Source: Terebella lapidaria
Lineage: Eukaryota > Annelida > Polychaeta > Terebellida > Terebellidae
Direction: 5' to 3'
Assembly (NCBI GenBank): GCA_949152475.1
Contig: OX424555.1
Location: forward strand, 22,648,868 to 22,712,867
Length of the DNA: 64,000 nt
Of this stretch, positions 24,056 through 34,900 are shown piece after piece (the first letter of the stretch is position 1; every line of letters starts with the position of its first letter). The position numbers and the translations under genes were made by a program. The notes beneath the pieces were generated by a model. That model worked only from the letters and a program-made list of their open reading frames with translations. It was not told the origin of the DNA and did not search any database.

Positions 24056-26003
24056 AAATAACATCCATATCATTCAATGATGCATCGTTTCCGAGATATG
24101 GCCAAACATGAAAAATGTCAAGAAAACAAAAAAAATTCGGCCCAGGACCAAGTTGACCCAACATACCCTAAGACATAATTGCCTAGTGTCACGAGTCCGA
24201 AAATAACATCCGTTCGCTCTACGATGCACCGATTCCGAGATATGGCCGAAAATGATAAACGCCGACTCAGTAAAAAAAAATTGGGCCCAGGACCAAGTTC
24301 ACCCAACATACCCCTAAGACATGTTTGTCTAGTATCACGAGTCCGAAAAATAGCGTCCGCACTGTTTCCGAGATATGGCCGAAAATGGAAAAACGCTGAC
24401 TCAGCAAAAAAAAATCGGCCCAGGGCCAAGTTCACCCAACATACCCCTAAGACACGTTTGCCTAGTGTCACGAGTCCGAAAATAACGTCCATTTCGCTCT
24501 ACGACGCTCCGTTTCCGAGATATCGACGAAAACGAAAAATGCCGACTCGGCAAAAAAATTTTTGGTCAAGGTCAAAGTTCATCCAGAATACCCCTTAGAC
24601 ATATTTGTCTAGGTCGACGAGTCCGAAAATAACGTCCGTTTCGCTCTACGATGCACCGTTTCTGAGATATCGAAGAAAACGAAAAATGTCGACTCGGCAA
24701 AAAAATTTCGGGTCAAGGTCAAAGTTCATCCATAACACCCCTTAGACATGTTTGTCTAGGTCGACGAGTCCGAAAATAACGTCCGTTTCGCTCTACGATG
24801 CACCGTTTCCGAGATATCAAAGAAAACGAAAAATGTCGACTCGGCAAGAAAATTTCGGGTCAAGGTCAAAGTTCATCTATAATACCCCTTAGACATGTTT
24901 GTCTAGGGTGATGAGTCTGAAAATAACGTCCGCTTCGCTGTACGATGCACGGCTTCCGAGATATCGAAGAAAACGAAAAATGTCGACTCGGCAAAAAAAT
25001 TCTGGGTCAAGGTCAAAGTTCATACATAAAACCCTCAAGACATGTTTGTCTAGGTCGACGAGTCCAAAAATGACGTCCGTTCCGCTCTACGACGCACCGT
25101 TTCCGAGATATCTCCGAAAACGAAAAATGCCACCTTGGCGAAAAAATTTTGGGCCAAGGTCAAAGTTCATCCATAATACCCCTTAGACATATTTGTCTAG
25201 GTCGATGAGTCCAAAAATAGCGTCCGTTTCGCTCTGCGACGCACCGTTTCTGAGATATCGAAGAAAACGAAAAATGTCGACTCGGCAAAAAAATTTCGGG
25301 TCAAGGTCAAAGTTCATCCATAATACCCCTTAGACATGTTTGCCTAGGGTGACGAGTCCGAAAATAACGTCCGTTTCGCTCTACGATGCACCGTTTCCGA
25401 GATATCTAAGAAAACGAAAAATGTCGACTCGGCAAAAAAATTCTGGGTCAAGGTCAAAGTTCATACATAAAAACCTCAAGACATGTTTGTCTAGGTCGAC
25501 GAGTCCAAAAATGACGTCCGTTCCGCTCTACGACGCACCGTTTCCGAGATATCTCCGAAAACGAAAAATGCCACCTTGGCGAAAAAATTTTGGGTCAAGG
25601 TCAAAGTTCATCCATAATACCCCTTAGACATATTTGTCTAGGTCGACGAGTCCAAAAATAACGTCCGTTTCGTTCTGCGACGCACCGTTTCTGAGATATC
25701 GAAGAAAACGAAAAATGTCGACTCGGCAAAAAAATTTCAGGTCAAGGTCAAAGTTCATCCATAATACCCCTTAGACATGTTTGCCTAGGGTGACGAGTCC
25801 GAAAATAACGTCCGTTTCACTCTACGATGCACCGTTTCCGAGATATCGAAGAAAACGAAAAATGTCGACTCGGCAAAAAAATTTCGGGTCAAAGTCAAAG
25901 TTCATCCATAATACCCCTTCGACATGTTTGTCTAGGGTGACGAGTCCGAAAATAACTTCCGTTCCGCTCTACGATGCACTGTTTCCGAGATATGCATTTG
26001 AGC
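24056..26003 (+). repeat. 147-bp tandem array (about 14 units) with 441-bp higher-order repeat
   Basis: Each unit contains GTCCGAAAATAACGTCCGTT, TTCGCTCTACGATGCACCG, TTTCCGAGATATCG, GAAAAATGTCGACTCGGCA, GGTCAAGGTCAAAGTTCATC and a final CCTTAGACATGTTTGTCTAG. From about 24899 the units fall into trimers. Corresponding positions at 24899, 25340 and 25781 are exactly 441 bp apart, and third neighbours resemble each other more than adjacent units do. Because 147 is divisible by three, one frame stays open over two units and gives repetitive 95-codon frames, which are artefacts. The array is the core of the element that ends at 26417. Confidence 0.85.
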
Positions 26004-26417
26004 CTCACGGATGACTCACCAAAATTGTTTTTGGCCCCTGGGTCAAAGGTCATTTGAGGGATTGACCCCATAATCGATAGGGCTCCTCTGCGACACTATA
26101 TCAACTTATATGTTAAGTTTCAGAATGGTAACACAAGTACTTTTCGAGTTATCATCCGGAAACCATTTGACACAAAATTCATCCTCACGGACTAACCGGA
26201 CCTCGGAGCCGGCTCCAAAACAATAGGGTTCATCTATGTAATATATGTGATAACTGGTGAAAATTTCTCGAAGATTCGTCAAGGCGTTCTTAAGTTATCG
26301 TCCGGAAACCGAAAAGTGAAAAAAAAAAAAAAAAAAAAAAAAAAAATGAAAAAAAAAAAGAAGAAGAAAAAAAAAATTCTGACAAAACCATAAGGACATT
26401 TCGTGCCGAAATGCCCT
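26004..26417 (+). mobile_element. 3' region and tail hairpin of the 147-bp-family element
   Basis: The unique 3' region reads CTCACGGATGACTCACCAAA, GGTCAAAGGTCATTTGAGGG and CACGGACTAACCGGACCTCG. An A-rich tract follows at about 26318-26376. The hairpin GGACATTTCGTGCCGAAATGCCCTAATA ends the copy. The same succession is seen at 7915-8636, which defines this as the family's 3' end. Confidence 0.7.
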
Positions 26418-27212
26418 AATAAGAAAGATCAGCCGTTGTTTGATACCGAAACACACGAATTTTCACACAATCTATCTCACAATCTGGGTTGTGACCTGGA
26501 AGTACACACCATGTTCAGAACATGAGCATGCTTGACTTTTTAGTGCTGAACTTACTTCGCGATGCTGTTAGCACAAGGTTGACGCGGTAATGTTTGCAGT
26601 GTTGAGTTGCAATGTTTTGGTGCTGCCACCTACTGTGTACATGTATAGCCTTTATTACTTTTGTAGTCAACAAAGTGTGTAACTACATGTACTTTGTTTG
26701 AGACGCTGTGAAATCAGATACATGTAAGTACACATAGCTGTTCAATAGACACTGAACTTCGAAACGTACATGCATCTCAGTATTCGAAACAGTATACAAT
26801 ATCGGTACAGTTTCCTCGCAAATTTGAACCATTCCTGAATGACTGATATACGATATACTATCAAATTGACGTCATAGATTTATAGGTAGGCCTACATGTA
26901 TTTTGTATAGGTATTACTATATTCCGATTTAAATATAGGTCTTTGTATATATAGGTCCAGAACGACATCACACGGATAGCCCAACAAGTATACATGTACA
27001 CACATTATAAGATGGTGTGCCATTGATGAGTTGAAGTATGATAATGTGCTGGTGGAATTTGTTTTTAATCACGTGCACAAATTGGATCACGGGCATTATG
27101 TTCGATGATGTGAAAGTGACAGATACTGCAAAATACAACCTGGTGACAATGTATTAATCTCATAATTTCATCACAAGTCTATAAACTCATGGATGAAACA
27201 AAAATTGCCTTA
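26418..27212. other. Intergenic DNA
   Basis: The sequence is AT-rich with TACATGTA words and no open frame of note. No repeat unit is recognised. Confidence 0.4.
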
Positions 27213-28026
27213 AGAGCAATAATGCTAAGTCTGAAATTATTATTTTCGGCAGCAGTAGATTGGTACTCACAGCCACTACAGCATCTATTCCTATTGCTGA
27301 ATCAGTTGTAAGAAAATCAGAGTGTGTCAAGTTGTTGGGAGTTCTCACTTTCAAACAACATATTGCCGAAAAAGCCAGCATAGCAGCTCTGTCAATGTAT
27401 AATCTGAGGAAACTCCGCCAGTATCTGGATCGACCTACTTGTCGATTGCCCCAAACTCGCAAATGCCTTAGTGTTTTCTCACATGGATTACTGCAATAGC
27501 CTTTTCGTTAACCTCGTAAAAGTACCTTAGCTCCTCTTCAAAGGATCCAAAACCTCACAGCTAAGATCATTCTAAACTGGTCAAGATATGACAGCTCTAC
27601 TGCAGCTCTCAAAGAGTTACACTTTCTACCTGCTGTTGTTGGAGGCGAGTACAAAATGTTATTTCTGGTATTCAAATGCCTTCATGGGCTAGCCCCCAAA
27701 TATTTGTCCTCACTCCTTATTAGTTATGTCCCCAGCCGTGCCACAAGACGTTCAGCCCGAAACTGTCTCCATGTTCCACGCACCAAAAACTCCACATTTG
27801 CTGACCGTTCATTCAGTGTAGCTGGACCTCATTTCTGGAATGCCCTTCTAGACAACCTCAGATCACTTACCAATTCCGTTACATTTAAATTAAATCTCAC
27901 AACCCACCTCTATCGCAGAACATTTTACAACTATCTTACAGTCTACCTTGCTTCCTTGTATAGTGCCGAAGAATGCACTCTGCAGTTTTGAGCGCTATAA
28001 TAAGTCACATAAACTTAAACTATTGA
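27213..28026 (+). pseudogene. 5'-truncated LINE (L2/CR1/Jockey-like) reverse-transcriptase C-terminus
   Basis: The segment from the thumb to the C-terminus of a non-LTR retrotransposon ORF2 survives in two frames. 27213-27499 reads KSEIIIFGSSRL, then VKLLGVLTFKQHI and MYNLRKLRQYL. After a frameshift near 27470 (FSHMDYCNSLF) the main frame continues through 27656-27991: MLFLVFKCLHGLAPKYLSSL, a YVPSRATRRS box, VAGPHFWNAL and TFKLNLTTHLY. The GCGCTATAATAAGTCACATA after the stop resembles the short 3' UTR of such elements. The endonuclease and the catalytic palm are absent. Confidence 0.85.
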
Positions 28027-29776
28027 ATTTTGTAGCAGACCGAAAAGTACTTGACTATGTAAGTGAATCGTTGATATTTTCCGATAAGTGTTGAATTTTC
28101 GTGTAATGTACACGTAGTTTATGGTTGACTTGATTTATTTACGTTGTAGTGAATCTTTTTTGGTATATTGCAAGTTAAATGGGAATAGTTTTTGTAACTA
28201 TGGACCAAATTATGTTTCATGGTAGAGCTTAAGCGTATTTATAGATACGTGTTACTTGCGCTACTTTTTTCAACAGTATACATAGTATGCACACGTAGGG
28301 CCTTCAACACCTCGCTAGTAACACGCTCAATAACCGCGCAGACATCAATTTTAGTTCTACTATATAAAGATTTATCAATATTGTAATCTACATGTATTTA
28401 CCATAATGAATGGGCTGTAAATATATCCTTCATTGGACAGTTATATATTTATTTGGGCTCAAACCCAAAACAAATTGAACGGACCTACCCCATCTATGTA
28501 CATGTATATTGCAAGGGGGTCCCACGCAGAGGCAAATAGCCAGCGATCCACCCACCCCTTCCAAGAGAGTACTATAATCCATCACAATCCTAGATGTTAC
28601 GTAATACGGGTCTGAGCAAACAGACTCATCTCTCACGGCCTCGTTGCTGAACCATTTATATCCCCCAACAACGGACACAAACACGCGCCCGTCTCCCACT
28701 ACCCCATTAGCCCGATGACCGCCTCCCCCAGTCAAACGCTCCCCCACTCCGACCCCGCTCCCAACGACCGTCTCCAACCTTAGCCCCCTCGCCAAGGACG
28801 AACAGCAAACAGCGACGAGGTTAACATCAAGGACGAAGCCATTACGGAGACAGTTTCAGCGCAACGTTGCGCGAGACACTCACCCCTGGGATAGTTGTCT
28901 CCTAGATCTTGCTTGTAAACACCCTCCCCTCCCACTCGAGTCAGTCTACCCCCGCCACCCCCTGAGTAGAACAGATCTCACCCAACTCCACCCCCCCCCC
29001 CACCATCACTCTTACCGACCCCATTTCCAAGTATTACATAATCGATATCATGACGCAAGATCTGGCTGGCTGTTGTCGACATCGAGGGTAGAGCAAACCA
29101 CTCCACAGTTGATTGTGTCCATTGGTTTCCTGTCTACGGACGACGGTTCTCTGCCCGCCCGGGGAGGCGCCTAGGACGGACGGGTGGCGGGCGGGCGTGG
29201 ATATGGCGCTCGATGGTGGACACGTGGAAGGCGGCTGAACGATGTGCCAGCGAGTGGTGGAGGGCGCGGTGTCCTTCTACCAGGCATCGAACAAGAGAAA
29301 TAGGTCAAAAGAATCGCACGCCAAGGACACGTCCAAACAACTGTCTGAAAAAAGCAACCCGATAGCTGGTTATTTAAAGCGTCCTTCGTACACTCACGAC
29401 ACTGCATCCGGAATGAACGAATGAGAAGGTGTCACACTACCTGCGACCAATAATACCTGTTATTTCCCTTCTATTTATGTAAGCCACTACAGCACATAAT
29501 CCATTAGCATACTACACACGACCGGACGATGCTCGCCTGATCACAAACAACACAATCTGTCTGGGAACGAGCACGGACACGACGCTGACATTTACAGCGC
29601 TCTTCTCTCGTAATGAAATTAAGTCTTTCTCCTTCTTATTACGTCGTACTGGGCGGTTCAATTATTCAAATGACCCCGCTGTTTGCGATTCAGCAACCAC
29701 ACGACACATATATAAACTCGTGCAGTCGAATGAAATGATGTCATGTCTCACTCTAGAGAGACGATATATTATATAT
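28027..29776. other. Intergenic region with C-rich and GC-rich patches
   Basis: From 28640 to 29010 the plus strand is strongly C-rich with short, loosely repeated CTCCCCCACTCC words. 29140-29270 is GC-rich and CpG-rich. Frames at 28430-28795 (minus), 29171-29407 (minus) and 29242-29424 (plus) are compositional. The last begins with a possible start but has no supporting splice site or domain. A promoter-like CpG patch cannot be excluded. Confidence 0.35.
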
Positions 29777-29880
29777 AGGATAAGGTACGAGGCGTAGGTC
29801 TTTGGCAATAATAATGCCCGACGCGCGTAGCGCGGAGGGTGTTATTATTGCCAAAGACCGTACGCCAAGCACCTTATCCT
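29777..29880. repeat. Inverted repeat with about 40-bp arms
   Basis: The left arm AGGATAAGGTACGAGGCGTA, then GGTCTTTGGCAATAATAA, is mirrored by TTATTATTGCCAAAGACC and TACGCCAAGCACCTTATCCT. About 24 bp of GC-rich loop (centred on CGCGCGTAGCGCG) lies between. Such a structure fits a small MITE or the surviving terminal part of one. A GATGCATTAAA word about 105 bp downstream (29987-29997) echoes TTTAATGCATCGCC at 29882, hinting at a larger unit. Confidence 0.75.
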
Positions 29881-29989
29881 ATTTAATGCATCGCCCCATT
29901 ATCGAATAAGACCGCGCACAAACATAAGGATCTCCACATAGGTCCTTATTGAAAATAGGGACCCAGCGCGAACAAAGCAAAGATGCATT

Positions 29990-31230
29990 AAACTCAGCAA
30001 AAAGTGAAATGATCCAATTTAATCCCAAGGATCAGTCTTCGCCAATACATTCATGCACTTTATGATAAAACATAACTAGCTACAGTGTATCTACGAGCAA
30101 GTATTTCTTGCAACTTTCCCTTGGTTTGCTCTAAAGTGTAAACAAACCGCCAATTTGCGTTTATTATTTAACTATTCCCGCGATATACAATTTTTTTTAT
30201 ACGTAAGTGTGTAAAATTACACGAATCTTTGAAGTTAAATATTTGGAAATTGAAATTATTTACCCCCAATAAACATAACAAGTATCAATACTTATTGAAT
30301 ATAACAGAATATGTAGCGGCCTACTGTCTGTTTCACTTCTACAGTATATTGCAAGATGTCTTTAGTGGATTGTTCTCAATATGATGAGGCATCATGTCTG
30401 CTACAGTAAGAAGACTTGACTAATGGGACGGGTGGTGGTGGTTAGGTGGAGGCTACTTCCACTCGTCATACTATATACATGTAAATATGATAGGACAACC
30501 ATTCTTGCTTTAGAACATGGGGAATGGTATATTGAAATAGCCGACTCCTGTCAGTACAACATGAACGTCAGTATGTAACTTATCACTCACAGAGTATAAT
30601 GAACACACTAAGCCACTGCTCAAGTCTCCAGCAACAAACTGCAACCAACCCCGTGAACGTGCCCACTGAGAATTGTACATTGCAATAAGATTGCGGCAAA
30701 AACAGCTCTACCAACTCTGCTGAGCGTCTGGCTCTATATCATCATCAGCTTGTATGAGTAAAGCACAAGAGTAATTCAAGGGTCGTCAATGATCGGAGAT
30801 GTCAGAAAGAGTCCACATTCAAGGGGGAGGAATGTAAAAATTGGCAACAGCAATTTGTCTTTTCCGTGACTAATTCAACAAATTTTCCCTCCCTTTCGAC
30901 TTTTACTTACCTCTTCGACCATTCACAACCCTGTGGATTGCCCCGCACGCCCTCGTGATAAAATGTAGGTAATGTTTCACGAGGTTTGATTAGAATGCAT
31001 TTAGGGGTATTTACTTACCAGAAAGTTCGAATCTGTACAGAATAGAAGGGAATTTGAATAGAATAAACAACTTGAAAAATCAGTGAAATACACAATCAAT
31101 CCCGATGATAATTTGTGATACATGATAGCATTGAAGTTTGCTATCATACCAGGCAAATGGTGATTGTTTGAGCTACATGTAAAAAGTATGTAAAAACAGC
31201 CTCGCGATGATGGACACCTGGGTATACATG
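29990..31230. other. Intergenic DNA
   Basis: AT-rich, no supported feature. Open frames are below the length expected by chance. Confidence 0.4.
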
Positions 31231-31335
31231 TATAATATAATATAATATAATATAGTATAATATAATATAATATAATATAATATAATATAATATAATATAA
31301 TATAATATAATATAATATAATATAATATAATATAA
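31231..31335 (+). repeat. (TATAA)21 microsatellite
   Basis: Twenty-one copies of the pentamer TATAA lie in a row with one A-to-G change at about 31255. The hydrophobic YYIIL-type frame on the minus strand (31173-31382) is a product of the repeat. Confidence 0.97.
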
Positions 31336-31439
31336 GAAGTATCGATCTTATCTAACGTTACATGGCAATAACCATGGCACAACTGAATTCCAAAACGCTA
31401 TGAATATGGCTGCTTCAACATTCTATTAAAAAAGACACA

Positions 31440-31712
31440 CATGTACATCTATTACAAGACCAGAAAACCACTACAGCAGTGTCCACTGGTGAGAGGGAAT
31501 ATCGACAACGTGGAAAGTAAGTTTTCGGGATCCATGCGACAGTCGATTTTTCTCTTCGAGGTGTACTGCAAACAATAGCATGGTACGTAAAACTTATCGA
31601 GATTCCTGGTTTGAAAAGTCTGGATACCACGAGAGCAAAAAAAACCGGGATAATTCTCATCTCCAGAAATGAAACAGGAACACATCCTGTCGAATATGTC
31701 GTGCAGAATAGG
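31440..31712 (-). CDS. Weak exon candidate, Cys-rich segment of unknown protein
   Basis: On the minus strand a pyrimidine-rich acceptor (TGTTTCATTTCTGGAG, near 31665) leads in phase 1 into DENYPGFFCSRGIQTFQTRN and DKFYVPCYCLQY, then SKRKIDCRMDPENLLST. The phase fits the donor at 31786. A second frame on the same strand is also open, and a plus-strand frame looks nearly as plausible, so the evidence is poor. No domain is recognised. Confidence 0.15.
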
Positions 31713-31786
31713 CTAATGGACAAAAATGAACTTTTCTGAGTAAGTTACAAGTAGTGAAGCGGCAAGACCCAAGCCACCCACCTTAC

Positions 31787-31888
31787 CTACATTAGGGTTC
31801 TCCAGCGTGATCATGAATTCCCCCAAACGGTCCTTGGCTTTTTTCACATTTTTGTGGGTGTCTAGACAGGGGCAAAACTGGGTGAAGG
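31787..31888 (-). CDS. Candidate internal exon, unknown protein
   Basis: A 102-bp symmetrical (phase 1-1) segment on the minus strand encodes FTQFCPCLDTHKNVKKAKDR followed by LGEFMITLENPNV. It ends at a canonical donor, TAG|GTAAGG. The residue mix looks like folded protein and is unlike the surrounding low-complexity translation. The frame stays open upstream to about 31916 and the proposed acceptor (CTCGAAG) is weak, so the 5' border is uncertain. I do not recognise the family and cannot link it securely to other exons. Confidence 0.3.
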
Positions 31889-31929
31889 CTTCGAGATTTA
31901 TAAAGGCGATGTCACATTATGGAGAGGAG

Positions 31930-34900
31930 AGCCCGCGGCAGACCAGCGTTGTGCAGTCATGGTAACGAGATCGAAAATAGGTGTTCCCCGGCACCCCCTC
32001 CCTGGCCGACCTTCACCGCAGAAATACACGCGCTTCCAGCATCGAAACCAACGGAGAAAAAAGGGCTGGAAATGGGATAAAATATGAGCCGGTGTTAGCC
32101 AGGTCCATGGAGGAATAAAAACAAGAGTAACAGAATGGAATAGACGAGACCACAGCTGTAAATGTCAAGGAGCGGCACACCGCTGGTGATCAAGGCTGGA
32201 CGAGAGAACGGCAGCAATACTTGACTTCGGACTACACGTTCCCAATGTCGTAACAAACAACCTGGGCAAGGTATCACAAGATACACAGAGACGGGGCCAG
32301 TGCAAAGGAATTAATTCAATAAATATGACACGACCTGAAAACCGATATATCACGATAGATTAGCTTCCTAAAAATTATAAACTTTTTTTTTTACATTAGT
32401 TCAATATTCGAATATTCCAATTTTGAACAACATAACAAAACAATAATAGTATCAACAATTTTATTCAAATTTATTTAGAAATAAAATAGACTTGTATTTC
32501 CCAATGAACGAAATGCATTCACGTGTATACGCATTTCTGAACAACTACACATGTTTCTATGGTTTTTATGGTCGTGCCTGAAATCCAGTCAGATCACCAT
32601 CAAAGTGTTGATTCTGATTGGAATTAAAGGATATTTATGTTACTTCAATTCATATATAAAAAATTTCAGGATTTTCATTAAAATTTTGTAACGATCACCT
32701 GTCCAGGGAGGACACACAAGTATTTTTTGATAGCTTCTTATGCATTGTTCCATAACATGCGGTGAGGTTATTCTTTATTCAATGAATGCTTTATTCATTG
32801 ATTTACACAATTGTGTATTCAGAATGACTCACAATAAAATATTTATGTTTATGTATGTTTTATGTATTTCTATGCATGATATAATGTGTTAATTTGTTAA
32901 AAGGGCTAAACGTCCGTACATTTTGAACCCTCTTATAATGTATTTCGGTGTGAGCAGTGCGCTACGTACACCAACAAGTCATGTTATGATTACGCAAGAT
33001 TGGACATATAATCATACAGTTTTGAAATCAAGAAGAAAAACTACAAAGCCGGTGCATTTCAATTAGCAGTTATAGTGTTGTTCAAAGTTTATGACTATAG
33101 TGGAAAAGTCAATGTACTTTCTACCACGAAACACTGTTCCTCACCTACATGTATCATCACCATGGTAAGATTATTTATTTGTTATAATTTTAGAGAAAAA
33201 TAACCAAACAGATTTTGACATACATTTAATGATAAATTAATGGAAAAATTGTACACGCATCACTTCATTCTGCTGTTGAATAGTCCCATGTCAACCCAAT
33301 ACACTGTTACACGAATGCGAAGATACATTGCCAGTAGGCTACCGGTGTCAATATCAGGGATCCATACCCGTATAGTTCTATAAATAACTCAGCCATGGCG
33401 AGAAATAGCCTATTTCGATGAACAATCCTTCACCAACATATATATATTTTTACATCACTCATATTATGCAGATTCGATTACATTTATTTGTCTTGCTCTC
33501 TCAACAATCCGCTCAGATACTTTTCTCCAGGGGGGAATTGGAGGCATACCACAATACCCGCCAGTAGCTGTTTAGCGGTGCAGGTGTAGCGGAAAGCGTG
33601 GGTTGAGAGGCCATGGGTTCCTCAGAACAAGGTAAATGTACGGTCGAGATGAGCTGGATCGTCCCCGACCCCCGAGGCTTCCTCAGGCTACCAATCCCGG
33701 ACAGGTGACATTGACCCCCCCCCCCCCCCCCCGAAGTCCCTGGGGAGGACGGTGTCCATCTCAATTGGACCGTGCACACCCGGTAGAGGGGATGTAGGCA
33801 TTGTTCGATCAGTTCACACGGTGTCATCGATCAGAACACCCATGTCGTGCCTAGGTAATGGCTGGGCACACCTTACAACCACGAGCACACAAGCAAAACG
33901 GGACTGTGTCGTCTGTACACCACACGTCTGCGTCCCAGACAGTCACGTATTGTGTAATACATGTATTATAATACAGGTATTATTGTTTCGTATTAAACTG
34001 CGTCAATACATGTAATATACTCTATTAAAATGATACGTACATACATGTACATGTACGCACATGTATATAGGGACTTAATGTCATTAATATATATATATTG
34101 GGCAAACATGATTTAGAGATACACATTCGGGGAATTTTGTATTATCGAATGATATGTATAATGAAGAAAAGTTCATATTCCCATTCTTGTTTTCGAAATG
34201 ATACGTATCATGCATACATTGTATATACATGGTATAGGCCTATGTAGCTTGTCAGTTGAGTTACACGATGCGGGTGACAAAAATAGAGTATTATTTCCTA
34301 CGATCAACAGGCAAAGTGGTAGTACATTGAATATCTGGATGACCGTATATCTGATCATAATATATTTGCATTGTCCTCGCTTATACACGGTAATTCAAAT
34401 AACAAGTTATACCATTGAGTTACATACGGACCTTGAACACTTGCATCACAATTAAGTGCTTGTATTTGGTGCCCTGCCAAATTTGGTGAATTATTATCGA
34501 CTTGTATTGGCCAGAAACCGGTGCACTCCCATGGATAGTACTAAACAAACAAGCGAGTGTGAGTGGGGGACTACACGGAATGACCCGCTGTTGGCACATC
34601 CATTATAGGTTGGGCCGACTGGGTATGACCCTGACAGTATGGTGCAGTATCACATAAAGTGCGTCATTTACTGGCGTAAATATCCTAGTCTTATTTGATT
34701 CCGTGATCAAAGACGATATTACACAACGAATAATTAGACACATTTTTGATGTGATTTATTTGTGAAGCTCGAATAGAAAATAAAAAAATCGGAATTTTCG
34801 TTTTATAGGATTGGAACTTATTATATCAGTTATAGGAAATGGTAATTATTCAGAGTAAATAATGTAGACGAAGTCGCGGTCACAGGCCTTTCTCATGACA

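Noticed and set aside
22400..26003. CRISPR-like array because of regular direct repeats
   Set aside because: The units are contiguous, with no unique spacers. The host is a eukaryote and the arrays have transposon-type ends.
24899..26014. 95-codon open frames with KRKM, SRSKFIH and LYDAPFPRY words
   Set aside because: They are translations of the 147-bp repeat (divisible by three), repeated every 441 bp. There is no start context and no independent evidence of a protein.
28430..29424. GC-rich patches with several frames, thought of as a CpG-island promoter and first exon
   Set aside because: The frames depend on C-rich low-complexity sequence. No donor leads to a recognisable second exon.
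33513..34015. Possible exon with ATGG start and GTAAAT donor near 33612, and frames on both strands
   Set aside because: Both strands look equally plausible, a poly(C) run interrupts the minus frame, and no continuing exon was found.
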